Part shown: positions 1 to 12,330 of the stretch, in pieces
Layout of the letters: every line of letters starts with the position of its first letter
Numbering within the stretch: the first letter of the stretch is position 1
Assembly: GCF_001039355.2 (NCBI RefSeq)
Contig: NW_019773737.1
Coordinates: forward strand, 126,001-184,112
DNA: 58,112 nt
Reading direction: 5' to 3'
Origin: Lingula anatina
Lineage: Eukaryota > Brachiopoda > Lingulata > Lingulida > Lingulidae
The notes under the pieces: model-generated
What the model saw: only the letters and a program-made list of their open reading frames with translations
Database searches by the model: none
What the model was told of the DNA's origin: nothing
Translations under genes and position numbers: made by a program

Positions 1-3000
1 TTGATGGACAATCTTTTGAGGATGTTATTGATCTAACGTTGGAGGATTTGAAGTTTGATGTGAGATGTGACCAAAATTTCAACACTTTGTCTAATCAAAT
101 TAGATCTGCAGAAAGTAAGTACATATGGGTTACAGCAGTGATAAAATGAAACTAGGACTTCCATGGCAAAAACATTCTTCATAGAGTATGGTTTATATGC
201 ACAAAGTTAGTTAGCAAAAGATGTGAGATCTTTAGCATTGGGGTAGATATGCTAGATGAATGTCATACTATAACTATTTGTACCTATGTTTTCCATGTGT
301 TAGGATAAATATTACACATCAAAAAAGAAGCACTAATGCATCAGTGTTCATACTAATGTTATGAACAGCCATTTGGTGGATTTTAAGGATTAGTTGCATT
401 TTATTATTATTAGTTTTTTATGTTTGACTTTTTGTAGATTGTATTAAAACTTGGTGACATCTTATTTCTTGTGAATGCATAGTCTTTAAACCATTTTTGC
501 AGGAAAGCAAAAAGAGGTGGACAGAATTTTTGATGATGTGAAGGAACAGATCCAGAAGTTGAAAGAGCAAATCCAGTCTGAGCAGGGCATTGAAGGGTAG
601 GGATAGCTTATATTAAGAAGCGTGATGCAAATGAAAACTTTTTTACGAAAAGAAATAAAGAATTATTTTCACAACTTTAATGATACTATATAAAAAAAAA
701 TGTGAATTTATTTATTTGCCACATGTTGTAAGGCAGCTTCAGTATTTATATATTTTTTACTTCATTCAGGGAAGACTCAGGGAGTGATGATGATGTGCAG
801 TTTCTGGAGGCCTCCTATCATCCACCAAAGTCAACAGGGAACAAATCCATTAAAACACTGCAATTGTAAGGGAACATAAACTGTTATATTTTTTCCTTAT
901 TTAACAGTGCATTGCAAGTATTAAATACATATTTTTGTAACAGGGGGCATGAAATGTTTATAACTTCCCTTTGGTAAGTAATTAATATCCTATTATGCCA
1001 TACTTATTTTTATCTGTATTTGAATTAGATCAAAGTCAGTGGCCTCCCCATTGTCTTCACCCCCCAAGGCCAAGCCTGTGAATTTAAGCAGTCAGCTGGT
1101 AAACATGCACACACAAATGGTGTCCATTTTGTCCACCACACCCAAGGTAAGACTAGCTCTAGTGCTTCAGCTATAGGTGATATACTGGTTTCTGGTAGCA
1201 AGCACACTTAGTTGGATTTTGCACCTTTTCTTTGCATTATTACTCAAGACGTGATTTCACATTTAAAAAAATAAAGCTAATGCTAGACTTAAGAGGTAAT
1301 AACACAATGGTATGATGTTGTGATCATTACCTCTCATATCTTTGTTAATGAGTGTCAGTGAACCATTGTGTTGTTCATGTGAAAGTTTAGACAAGTAAGT
1401 ATCTGCTCAAAGGCCAATATGTAGACAGCAACCTTACAATCAACATGCAATGTCGTGTTTCAAGTGTTAATTTTTGATTATCAAAATGAAGAATACTCCT
1501 GAGTCCGTGAAGATCTGATAACCACTGGATTTCAGATCATAGACTGTATGTTTTGGAAAATGGCATTTTATATACTTGCATTAATTGCAGGCTCCTGAAA
1601 CTGTCATAAGTAAGTCAGTTGATCAGTCCAATGATATCATTCCACTCTCAGTGCATCCACCCAAACCCAGGCCACGGATTCCCATACAACAAAAATTCTT
1701 GTAAGTTGCAGCTAGATGTTTTCCTATAAACAAGCAGTTTTTTTCCTGAAGCTATGAATTATGATAGTACATCTCTTGCAACATGTCCAGTTTTTATGAA
1801 TAACATATTTTTACATTTTGGTCTCTTTTGTTTATGCATATTTTTATGTGTTCTGTTTCTTTTTGATCATGGATTACCCATCAGTCAGCACAGCCTTCAT
1901 ACCTATAATTCATACAAAAATTGTATTTTAAAATTGTTACTTGTATACTCTCTAGGCCAGTGACGGTTGGGATTAAAGTCCTTGGTAAGAAGTTCAATGA
2001 CATTTGGTATAAGGGGACTGTAGCAGAGATTCAGAATAAAGACAAACCAAAGGAAGAAGTGAGTGGTGCACTTTTAGTTTTTTTTTTTTTTATTTATTAA
2101 AAAGTACATGTATGGTGTACATGTTTAAGAGGCAGTGGATGAGTATGATTTTATAAAACCACTAGTAAAATTAAGAATTGTCTATATAGTGATTATCTTA
2201 AGTATTAAGTTGTTCTGTAAATTGTTATCAAAGCGATAAATATAATATTTTATGTTTCATACTTTAATTCATTCTTTATTTCATGTCAATCAATGCAGCA
2301 TAGATACAGAGTAAAGTTTGACTCCAAGGGGATGAAGGTGCTCTCAGGAAAGCATATAGCATATTTTGATCCTTGCACAGGAACTCTGCCAGTGGGAACC
2401 CGTGTGGTGGGTAAGTGGTAATCTCACAGCTTAGACTGACAGATAACTAAGGAAAATAATAATAAAAGTAATATGTGACTGGAGGTTTTAAGCTACATTT
2501 ATTATGCAAAAATTGCTTTTCATTTAAAAAAGTGAGATGAAAATTTGAATACTCTGCTTTTAGTCTACGGGTTCTTTGAGACATCATGAATTCACTGACT
2601 CAAAGCAATAATATACCCCCCCCCCCCAAGTCTTTAGGATTCAATTTTGCTGGCATTTGATGTGGTGCAAATGTTAATGTCACAGACTGCTGTAATACCC
2701 GACATGTAATTTCTATTTTGTTGTCACATTCCAGCACTTTACAAAGATGAAGAAGCCACTCCGTCTACCTCTTTCTATGCAGGCATAGTAGCAGAGCCCC
2801 CAAATGTCAGGAACAATAACAGGTGGGTCTATAAATCTCCAAACCAAGGTTTGTGATTGTAATCTATGTGATGGGTAGCAGACTTTTAATAATTTGGACA
2901 GTTGGGGACTAGGAAATTTGTTAGAGTTTAGCAAAGATAGGATTTAGGTAATATTCAGAAGTCTCAGTTAATACCAAAGACAAAAAGGATAAACAGTAAT

Positions 3001-4088
3001 TTGAGTTATAAGGTGACAAGTGATGCAAAGTCTTAAGTTATGTTAAATGTGACATAATTTGTACATGACACAAGGAGAAATTTGGTCAAATTATATCATT
3101 ATCACTGCTCTAATTATTTTTTGCAAAACATTTTCTTTAATTTTATAGGTTTCTTGTCTTCTTTGATGATGGTTATGCTCAGTATTCACAGCCGAAGGAT
3201 GTACACAAAGTTTATGAACAAAGTAAGTTACTTTCTTTAAAAACATATCTGAAGATATCATAAAAATGCATCCTTAATTCCCTTCCACTTTGAAGAAACC
3301 TAGCCATATTTCTGATGGTGAGATAAAATTTTCCTTCCAGGTAAGAATGTCTGGGAGGATATTCATCCAGATTCTCAGGAATTCATCAAGGATTATCTCA
3401 TGGCATACCCTGAGGTATGGGATATTCTATAATGTTACTAATTCTTTATCTTTGTAGCATATCAAAATCATATCTATCCAATTAGGATGAAGATTGTTCA
3501 TGTGAGCTTGCTTTGAAAGGAAAAGTAAAAAGAAAGATTATAGGTTATAAAACTTTTGTAGAAGCAAATCTATAAATATAAAGTGATATTCACATCTTTA
3601 CAAATTTTCTTATTCTTCTTTAGAGACCTATGGTCAGATTGGCAAAAGGGCAACATGTGCAAACAGAATGGAATGGAAAGTGGTAAGTAAGATAAAACAG
3701 TATGAATTTATATATTTATACATTGTCTTGTTTTATTATATATTTCAAAAATATTGATATTTGTTTGAGAGATCTTTTCTATTTTCTTGCAAAAAAAATA
3801 AAATAAAACAGAAGTGTGAACAAAAAAATCTTAAAAGCTTGCTGTACATGTTATAACATGAGATATATCCACAGTATTTCTTCAACATCAGTAAATGTTA
3901 TGAAATAAATGCTGTCATCTTAAATGTATTAAAAGTCTTGAAATATATGTAAGGGTTCCTCTTCTAGGTGGAAGGCCAAGGTGGTGGCTGTGGATGCCAG
4001 TCTGGTTCACATGTACTTTGAGGCTGATAAAAGATCAGAGTGGATTTATCGAGGCTCTACGCGTCTGGAACCTTTATTCACTGCATTG
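1..4088 (+). CDS. SETDB1: SETDB1 histone H3K9 methyltransferase, N-terminal and Tudor part (partial at both ends)
   Basis: SETDB1 trimethylates histone H3 lysine 9 in the nucleus and silences genes and transposons. I read twelve exons in one continuous frame with GT-AG introns: <1-114, 503-596, 770-865, 1029-1146, 1591-1700, 1956-2058, 2299-2410, 2735-2822, 3149-3222, 3341-3414, 3624-3682 and 3968-4088. Phases match at every junction. The first exons give an acidic, coiled-coil-like region ([12 protein letters not shown], then a K/E/Q-rich helix). Exons from 1956 on give the tandem Tudor region: [62 protein letters not shown] and [11 protein letters not shown]. These match the animal SETDB1 Tudor block closely. 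The frame ends in phase 0 at a good donor, and a gap follows 21 bases later. No MBD, pre-SET or SET exon occurs anywhere in the window. The missing half lies outside it or was lost in assembly. Confidence 0.93.
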
Positions 4089-4109
4089 GTAAGTGTTGGC
4101 TTTTATTTA

Positions 4110-4110
4110 N
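4110..4110. other. assembly gap (single N) in the SETDB1 intron
   Basis: The N lies 21 bases after the donor of the last visible SETDB1 exon. The sequence to its right matches 23187 onward, so two contigs were probably joined here. Confidence 0.8.
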
Positions 4111-4408
4111 GGGGGAGTGTGGGAGGGGGGGGGGAGTGGATGGGCAAAAGATAATTGCGTTAATTTGGTTTATGGATAATAGATGCACTTTAGTCTACGC
4201 CTATTAGGTTAGATGTATAGAAAATTATGTAGATTTACAAATATCTTAAGCCATATTAATTTGAGAGCTGTACAGAAAGATTTCACCTCAGGGACCTTAA
4301 GACCACCATTTCCAATAGAATTAATCCTTTCTTTTCTTTTTTTTTCTTTTTTACTGTTCCAAATAAAATCATAAAATATTTGAACCCTTGTTTTCGCTTA
4401 TCAGTCAG

Positions 4409-4467
<59 letters not shown>

Positions 4468-4760
4468 AAATTTTATTTAAAAATCCAAATAAAATATCCA
4501 GTTCGAATTTTCAAGACATATCAAAGCTTACATACTGCTTCTAGACACTAACTCATACACTTTAAATGCCTTGGAAATGTGAATCCATCAAAATGCTTGT
4601 TAGATAAGAAAGATCGTAGGTCATGTAGGGATACTAGTATGTCAATCGTGTGAAATAGACACTAGGTCTATCGTGGCGGTCAACAGGCCAGCAAATGATT
4701 GGTTTTACCTCATCAAAATAATGGTTACACGGCGGGGGTCGAGAACAAAAGATCTTGTGC
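4111..4760. repeat. dispersed duplicated segment, copy 1 (copy 2 at 23187-23845)
   Basis: Starting right after the gap, this stretch aligns almost base for base with 23187-23845. Shared landmarks are the G-rich start, GTCTACGCCTATTAGG, CATATTAATTT, the TTGTTTTCG..TATCAGTCAG block and GGTTACACGGCGGG. It has no coding content. The main difference is a long A run here where copy 2 has a few A residues. Confidence 0.85.
4409..4461. repeat. poly(A) homopolymer, 53 nt
   Basis: Fifty-three consecutive A bases inside the duplicated segment. The matching site near 23480 has only five, so the run expanded after duplication or is an assembly artefact. It is not next to a retroposed coding sequence. Confidence 0.9.
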
Positions 4761-7700
4761 CTCAAATCCAAGATGGCCGCCACCCGCCATTTTGAAAGTG
4801 GACATAATTTTGCTATTTTATGTTGAATTTTGAAGCGTTTGGTCTATATATACTTGATATACTATATTTCGATTCCTACTATTTTGGGGGTGCAAAAGTC
4901 TTTTTTGATATTGTTATGGTGATAGTAGGTGATTTGAAGGGACCAAGGAAAATTTGTGTACTCAAACGACATTTTTTGGCGATTGACAACAATCTCCAGA
5001 GTTTATTTCAAACATGTGCATTCTGCACATGCTCAATTGTGCCCTAGAGGGGTAATCTCCATTGAGGCACATGTTGCTACTTATACCATGGGGCATCACT
5101 GCCTGGCCTCATTTTGCTTGATTCATTCTGTTCACGCGCATGATACAATTGAGCTACAAGTTATCTCAAATCTTCAACTGAAATCTTCAGTTCAAAAAAT
5201 TTCATTTGGCCTCTTTGCAACCCCACAAATGAAATTTGTGCAAAATTGTTGGTAAATAATAACTTTTGCTGACTCGTCGCATCATACTTTTTAGGAATAT
5301 GAGTCTTATTGAATATTTGATATATAATTTTTATCCCTAAGGCCATAAAGGGGCCCGCACACGGTGAGCATTTGGCGCGCGCCACCTGCGCTGCGCCGTT
5401 TTCTCATCGTGTGCGGGGGTATTTTGGTGAGATTTTTGCCTCTCGCGCGGCTGAGCAAAATTTCTCACGTGTTTGATTTTTTTGGTCTCTTGAGGCAAAT
5501 GTCTCAGCGTGTGCGGGGTGCAAGCGCCGATTGCTCACGCAATGCCAACAATGCGCATGTGCCGGTAGCCGGAAACAAAGAAAGATGGCAGCCCCCAGCG
5601 AAGTAAACAATAATGTACACAGTAATAGTTAGTCTGATTGATTAACGTGATCACTATTTGCCATTACTTTCAGAAAAAAAAAGAAATATGTTATGTTTCC
5701 TTAATCACATGATCCCACAGTTTACGGTACGTCCGATAGGGGCGGGTCGGGAGGCACCTCTGCTGAGCAAAGAGCGCATCGTTTGCGGGGAGCTGAGGAG
5801 CGCGAGCATCTGGCTCAGCGCAAGTGGCGCGTCAGTTGCGGTGCGGGCCCCTTAACATTTAATACAGGCAACAATTTGCTACATTGTTATTATTGTTAAA
5901 ACGATTAGGATGGAGGGGTTATATAATAAAAGCGGCCTTGTTTGGCCAAATCACGAACAATCAATATTCCTTGTTGCCTTCTTTCTTGCTATGAATGAGA
6001 CTATAAAAGTTTGTGGTACACTGAGATGAAGGAGACATAAAGAGGGTGTTTTAAGTGGCTACCAAGATATGTGTGAACGCTGCAAAACCATGGATATTGA
6101 TAACCCGTATTCAAATATATCTCAATGCAATTTTTGTTATATACCATCGCTATTGGAGTATATTATGAGCAAAAAAAAAAAAAAAAAAAATTACCATTAT
6201 GGAGGCCATTGGTGGCCGTTTTATTCCTCGAATCCAAGATGGCCGCCAAAAACCATTTTGCAATTGGGCATAATTCGCTATTTTGAAACTATATGTATTA
6301 CATCTTTGTAAATGAGTAATACGTCATTTTATATTGTTTTCTGGTGCAGAATACATTATCTGTTTCATGAAATGTGAGTACAAACTATTTTAGCTTCCAA
6401 AATCAATATGCATATAGGCTTAAGTTGTCAAATAGACTTACATGTGCCATGTAGTCTAATTAGTACAAATGTTTTATAAAATCCTAAAGAGCATGAAACA
6501 AGTGTAAGAGACCAAAATGGCTTAATTAAAGGTAAAGAACACGTACTTGGTGCTTTGGAAACAATTGGTAGCCATTTTGATCCTCAAATCCAAGATGGCC
6601 GCCAGTCACAATTTTGAAATACGGGTAAGGCATACCTGTTACTCATCAATTTGAAGCTATTGCTCTTACACTTGCATGTTATACATCGCTTCTTATCATT
6701 TGGGTTGTAGAAATCATGTGTTTTATCTCTTCTGAGATATAATACAAAGAGAAAATATTACAAGGCTCCAACACCAATACAGGCTTACGTCTTCACCTTC
6801 GCTTGTATACGTCTTGAAGTCAAATTTGTACAAAAATATGTTATATTACAATTATAAAATGGTTTTGCCAGACATAGATTAAGTGCAAGAGACCAGCATG
6901 GCTGATTCGACTTTATGGCGACTACTGTTAGCTATTCTGTTGTTCATATCCAAGAGCCTGTCGCTATTTTAAAATTATGGAATAATTTACTTTTTTTGAG
7001 CTGTTGGAATTTCATATGATCGTAATACATCAATTGTTACTATTTTGGAAGTACATAATTAATTTCTGGTGTTATTCTGGTGACAGAGGATAATAAAAAA
7101 GGCATAAGGTGTTTTAAGATGATTCCAAGATGAATTTTCCTGTGGTTGTCATATACTGTAGATGTTTTGTGCTTGTTCGTCCATTGGAAACAATGTGAAC
7201 TATGTAGTCGCCTTATGCATTTCTATTGGTAGTGAGATGACTTGTCTGGCCAAATCATGCTAGGAATGATCACTTGCACTGTCAACTAGGAAAAGAGGCT
7301 GCTTCCTTCTTACCTACCTGCGCAGCTGCTGCTTTCTACTTGTTTTGCAGATTCCTTCTTTTGTGTAAAGATACCACTTTCCTCTGATGCGACATGTTCT
7401 CATGCATTGATGTTTCTCTGGAAACTGGATTTTAATATATTGTTTGGCTGTTTCTCATAGGACACTGACAAAACCTCAATTCTTACTGGCTGTTGTCTTA
7501 TTGACCTACCAGAGCTGATCATGCATGTTTCCTTTTGCTGTGCTGCTGAATGATTTTGCAGACAAGATCTGGAGCTATTTCAAAGCAAAGTCCATTTGGT
7601 TGTCTTTCACGGGCATTTACGCATCAACACAACTAACCAAGTTCCATAGTATTATAAGACGACACATTTTCACCCTTCAAATCTCCTATATTTATTTGGA

Positions 7701-8071
7701 GGCTTATAAAAGTTTCTATTTACATTCCATAATGGTAAAAATGAGTTTTTTGTTCATAATTTAGTCCAATATGGATAGAATATAAGAAGAAATTGCATTG
7801 AAATATATTTGAATACGGGTTATCAATATCCATGGTGTTGCAGCGTTTAGACATATCTTGGTAGGCACTTAAAACACCCTCTTTGTCCCTTCAAATCACC
7901 TACTATCACCAAAACAATATCAAAAATGACTTTTGCACCCCAAAATAGTAGGAATCGTTATATATATATCAAGTATATATAGACCAAACGCTTCAAAATT
8001 CAACATAAAATAGCAAAATTATGTCCACTTTCAAAATGGCGGGTGGCGGCCATCTTGGATTTGAGGCACAA
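4755..8071. repeat. tandem plus inverted repeat family with AAGATGGCCGCC core
   Basis: The core ATCCAAGATGGCCGCC, followed by a CATTTTGAAA-like stretch, occurs at about 4768, 6234 and 6590, with a decayed copy at about 6950. The last three are spaced about 358 bp apart. From 4768 to 6234 the spacing is also near 370 once the roughly 1.09-kb interruption at 4947-6035 is removed. A reverse-complement copy runs from about 7715 to 8071 and matches 4755-4946 plus about 6036-6205. No ORF with recognisable coding content is present, so I read this as a non-coding satellite-like or transposon-derived block. Confidence 0.75.
5349..5852. mobile_element. MITE-like element with GC-rich terminal inverted repeats
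   Basis: The ends are AGGGGCCCGCAC on the left and its exact reverse complement on the right. TAA flanks both ends (5346-5348 and 5853-5855), which fits a three-base TWA target duplication as in PIF/Harbinger elements. The interior is GC-rich with repeated GTGTGCGGGG and GCGCGAG words, unlike its AT-rich surroundings. It encodes no transposase. It sits within the interruption of the AAGATGGCCGCC repeat, so it is younger than that repeat. The superfamily is inferred only from end structure. Confidence 0.6.
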
Positions 8072-8365
8072 AATGGCCACCAATTGCTTCCAAATGATCA
8101 CAAATGGGTTCCTTGTCCCTAATTTAGTCAGGTTTGATAATCTATACATGTTTCTAGGCCAAAAATTAATGGAAATATGAAATATTATATATTTTGGCAC
8201 CTAATTTGCATAATTTATGCATCGATAGAGCGTGTCTCTTTGGATAATAAATTTTCTTTTGGCCCAAGGAACATTTATGCCAAGTTAGAAATTTGTACTA
8301 TAAAATGCAGCGTTTGACCCCTTAACAAGCCTACTAAGAATTTCATCAGCTGTGTTAAATAAAAA

Positions 8366-8454
8366 GAATGATGTGAATTTTTCTTCAGCCAACATATTCG
8401 AGGTAAAACCTATCTCAACATTAGCTGTTGACTGAAGAAAAATTCACATCATTC
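8366..8454. repeat. perfect 23-bp hairpin
   Basis: 8366-8388 and 8432-8454 are exact reverse complements, and the match extends inward five more bases with one mismatch. The loop is about 35-43 nt. It could be a small foldback transposon relic or a structured RNA. Nothing around it identifies which. Confidence 0.85.
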
Positions 8455-9060
8455 TCTGATGTCAAGTTTTGAAAATGCCTAAAAAGACAACAAAGAGAAA
8501 TAGGGGGAGATGGGGAGAGGAGACAATCCAGGCATGATTGGGCTCACCATCTTCGAACACTGCTGCGGATATAATGATTTCCTCAATCATGCACTGTTTT
8601 TTATACCTTTCCCAAAACATCTCAACTTTCGTTGCCCTTGCGTTGCCTGTACTCTTTTTACTCATTTATAACGCACGTAGTGCACGATGCTTGTGCTTTG
8701 CATGCACGGGGCGCGCGGGACACGTGCGAAAGCCCGTCAGGCGCAGAGGTACTTCTGACGTGCGGAGGCTGTGCTTCTCACGTACCTTCCACGCACCTTC
8801 TTCTCGCGCACTAACTGCAATCATCAATTACTTGATTTTTTCCCTACGATCTAGCTACGGCCCAACCAGACGAGAGGAACCTAAAAAAACGTACGTCCTG
8901 AAAATCGTGCCTGGAGTTGGGACCCAGGCTTAAAACGCAATTTTATTTAATGTGATCGGTGAGGCACCCCATTACCGTGACTCGCCCTTCAAGAAAAGAA
9001 GTCATTATACCAAAACATTATTATATAACTGAAAAAATATAAACATTTGAAATTCATAAG
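8455..9060. other. no gene seen; CpG-rich patch at 8680-8820
   Basis: The patch is rich in CACGTG, GCGCGC and ACGTGC words and stands out from the AT-rich flanks. Apparent ORFs across it do not resemble any protein family I know. It may be a fragment of another GC-rich non-autonomous element. The rest is plain spacer. Confidence 0.4.
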
Positions 9061-9066
9061 CAGGAT

Positions 9067-9072
9067 TTTATT
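9067..9072 (-). terminator. poly(A) signal AATAAA, TRIM unit A
   Basis: TTTATT on the plus strand, inside a conserved AGCAG-ATTTTATT tail word found downstream of every TRIM copy. It lies 575 nt past the stop of copy A. Confidence 0.6.
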
Positions 9073-9646
9073 GAAAAACAACGTACTGGTCTTTTGAAAC
9101 ATTTTCATATAGTATTATTTAAAGCTATTTTTTTTACTAAGTAAGCATTCTTCAAGCAATATATGTCGTAGTTGGACAAACTTGTGAGTGCATGAAAATC
9201 AGCGTAGCACAAATTGCTACTACTCGTCGGTAATAATTGTGAAGAACGCAGCATAATTCACCTTTTCTTTTGCTATACGCATTTTTGTATTTTTTTCTAC
9301 AATAATATCAATTCATGCTGGATGTCCTTGCTCCAGTAGGGCGTAGGCCGAATGTGTGAATAAATCTGTTTTGTCTGTTCTGATCGAAAGGCAAATTCAA
9401 AGCACCTACTAATATCTGTTACCTGTGGCTATTAATGATATGTAACCATTGCAAAAGGTCATTCATTCTTTTGGTTCTTTCGTGAAATTCTTAAAAGAAT
9501 TGAGGATCAGTGAATTTCGGCCAGTTTTCCTCACCAGGGGTCTATTGATGGCAAAACACATGACAATCAGACCGATACAATGTTTACTGGGATATTGTCT
9601 GCCTATAAATTATCTCTTCAGAGTTCATTCTTAGCTTAGCAATCAC

Positions 9647-11543
9647 TCATAATTCAAAAAATTTAATCTCGCCTCTCTGTTCTGCAACGACCAGTTTTCC
9701 AAGATTTATAGTAACTCCCCTCGGATAGAGGAGTCCATTGTCTTTGCTTAAAAGGAACTGCTTGAATTTCCCATCTGGTGACAGCAGGTGTAGACGATGG
9801 TTCTTGAGGTCTGCTAGAATTATGTCTCCATTATCCAAGCAGCATGTGCCGCGTGGACCGTTCACCTGTCCGCCCCCATCACCCTTGGTACCATATCTGT
9901 ATTTAAGCTGGAGGGTGGAATCGTATACACGGATGTGATCATCTCCTGGATCTGTGACGATGACGTCATCATTTACGTTACATTGGATTCGCTTGACATA
10001 TTCACCCTCTGGGTCTGGTGTCGTCCGCAGGACCTTGCCATCCTTGTGGTGCACAGTCAGAGTATAACGACCAGCCACCACATAATGACCCTTGCTGTTG
10101 ACCGCTACTGCCTCTGGTAACTCACTGTGGAATGTTCTCACCTGGTCCCCTGTCTTGGTGTAGACAATGATTTCATTTGACCCCTGACATCTAGTGACGA
10201 TGTTACCGTCACCATCAACGGCAATTCCTCCAAAGGCGTGCTTTTCTGCTGCTCTTGGGCTTGGAATTGTGCCCTGTAGGACAAAGGTTGTATCGTAGAT
10301 GTGGATTCTATTCCGTGAAAGGTCCTCAATACACCAAATACCAATAAGGATGTCACCATTTGTATCAGTGGTCACGTGACCGATCACCTCCTCAGGAGTC
10401 TTGGATAGCTTTATTATGAATGATGTCACCAGTCTTCCACTCACAGTGGGAACCAAGTCTCCTAGGCAACGATTGATATTGGTAACGCACTCCCCCATGG
10501 CGTTGGTGATAAGCTGTATTTGGGTCATAGCAGCGGGAAGGGTCGGGATGTCGAGATTCTGGACGCTCTCGCTGCTTTGCTCACAGGCGGATGCCATTTG
10601 CAGGACATCCATGTCGTTCCCATGGTTTATGAGCTTTCTTGAGAAGTCTACAACGTCGTCCAGTTGATTTTGTTCAGCGGTAGCAGTTGCAATTAAAGCA
10701 TTTAAATCGTCTAGTGTGGCATTCGACTTGGCATCTATTTCTTCCAGAAGATCCTCAGCACGTTGACGGACCATCTTAATAACTAGCTCCATCTGGTTGT
10801 TAACTCTTTGCCTTCTTTCTTCCTTCTTCAACCGACTTTTTCTGGTCTTCAGCGGCGGTCTTGAACTGATCGTAGAGTAGACTTTTCTTCTCAATGGGCC
10901 TAACGAGGAGTTCTAGTTTTTCCTTGCGTTTGTCGGCAGCAGCATTGATTCGAAGGCAATTATGGCCTTGGTGTTCCAAAAAACTACACGTGGGGCAGAT
11001 GTACTTTTTACACACTGGACAGAATATTTCTACGGGGTCCTCGTTGTTGTGGTCACATAGGACGTTTTGTCGGGCACGCAGCTCTGCTACGTATTCGTCG
11101 CTTCCTAATTGGTCCACAGGAAAGAGTTTGTGGTCACGGTTTAACTTATGAAGAACATGGTCTGAAGAACAATCCCCACACATATTTTCCTCACAGTTCA
11201 AACAACGTTTTGTTGCCGTTGGTGGATTGAGGACATTCTTCAGACAACATACCTCGCATTTCTTTACAGTCTTTGCTTTTTCTACTTGAGCAAGTGTATG
11301 TGATATGCTGACAACAAGGTGGTTTGTTTGTAATCTGCTAACACCGCCCCCAGGGAGGTCACACTGTCGTCTACAGATAGGACAAGGGAAGCAAGGCTGA
11401 CCTTGGAAATTTCTGTCCAAATAGTCTTGGAGACAATGCTGGCAAAACGTATGTGAACAGCTGAGGGCCTTGGGGACTTTAAATTTTTCAAGGCATATGC
11501 TGCACGTTAGGAAATCTTCCGTTAGGATCTTGGACAGAGACAT
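9647..11543 (-). pseudogene. TRIM-NHL copy A, RING/B-box/coiled-coil/NHL ligase broken by a 5-bp deletion
   Basis: TRIM-NHL proteins are RING-type E3 ubiquitin ligases that read ligands with a C-terminal beta-propeller. The chosen start is the ATG at 11543 (MSLSKILTEDF), just after a likely acceptor at 11563-11564. An upstream in-frame ATG at 11624 lies in the presumed intron. The first frame (10800-11543, 247 aa) carries the RING (CSIC..CSHTFCQHC..CPIC) and two B-boxes. It stops where five bases present in copy D are missing near 10803. The coiled coil and all NHL blades stay open in another frame down to 9647 (ending KFFEL). One residue (H of TINHLG) is also deleted. It may be a pseudogene, a truncated 247-aa RING/B-box protein, or a sequencing error. 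Confidence 0.85.
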
Positions 11544-12076
11544 TTCTCCTGGGACCAATATCCTAAAATAGAGGAATGAGAGACATGGGTTTAATAATAT
11601 AGATTTAGCGATGGAGGTAAACACACCATTAAACTATACCTAAATACATGTAAATATGGAGATATTTATAGGGCGAAGTGTTTTTTATGAAATAAAACAA
11701 TATCTGACCTACGAAAGACGCGTGGAGGACCCTTAAGTCTATGTATATAATGTATATTACAATACTTTACACCACTAAGATGAGAGCAGTTGCAGTAAGA
11801 TTTACCCACAGCAGAGAGAGATGAATAAATTTTGGCTGATAGCAGGACATACGGAACGGAATATAGCACAAACACAAAAGGAAATTATGTGAAATAAATG
11901 AAAATAATATTATCCACAACAGTTGACATTTTACGTAGAAGATAACCTAATCCTCCAGCAACAAAAATCATAAAATTCCAACTGGGTAACAACCATTATG
12001 TTTTCACCACCTTACACAGGCGCAGACACAGACTGTAATAACTACCAACCCAATATGTCTTCAGAATTCTAATTAC

Positions 12077-12330
12077 CTCTTTTTTCTCTAGTTATATTTC
12101 ACTTGTTGGCAGGTACTCGCCTCCAGTTGTCATTTAAATGTGCTGTCTCTCGTGACATGTACACCTGGTCAGGTGAGACGTTCAATGTTCATGGTGACTT
12201 CAAAGTCATCTTAATCAGCAAAATAGCGCTATCTCTATGTGCAATACAGACGTGGTGACATATTTTATCGCTGTTATCTGAATTGAGTTGTGTACACTGA
12301 TAAATCTGAACTAGTGAAAGGGTTTATAAA
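12077..12330 (-). promoter_or_regulatory. 5' noncoding exon and promoter block, unit A
   Basis: This block recurs about 560 nt upstream of every TRIM ATG. On the minus strand it ends in AAGAG|GTAATT, a good donor that pairs with the acceptor at 11563-11564 and implies a 514-nt intron in the 5' UTR. It contains CACCTGACCAGGTG, two facing E-boxes. A TATAAA (minus strand, 12323-12328) sits about 40 nt upstream of the point where block conservation starts. The exon model is inferred. Confidence 0.5.

Noticed and set aside
4409-4461. A53 tract as the tail of a retroposed gene copy
   Set aside because: No coding sequence or target duplication lies next to it. The same segment without the long A run occurs at 23187-23845.
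5161-5855. Short ORFs over the GC-rich MITE
   Set aside because: Composition-driven open frames on both strands of a non-autonomous element, with no family resemblance.
9738-10667. Plus-strand ORFs across the TRIM copies (also at 14366, 31922, 43230 and others)
   Set aside because: These are antisense shadows of the NHL and coiled-coil coding sequence. They recur because the genes recur.
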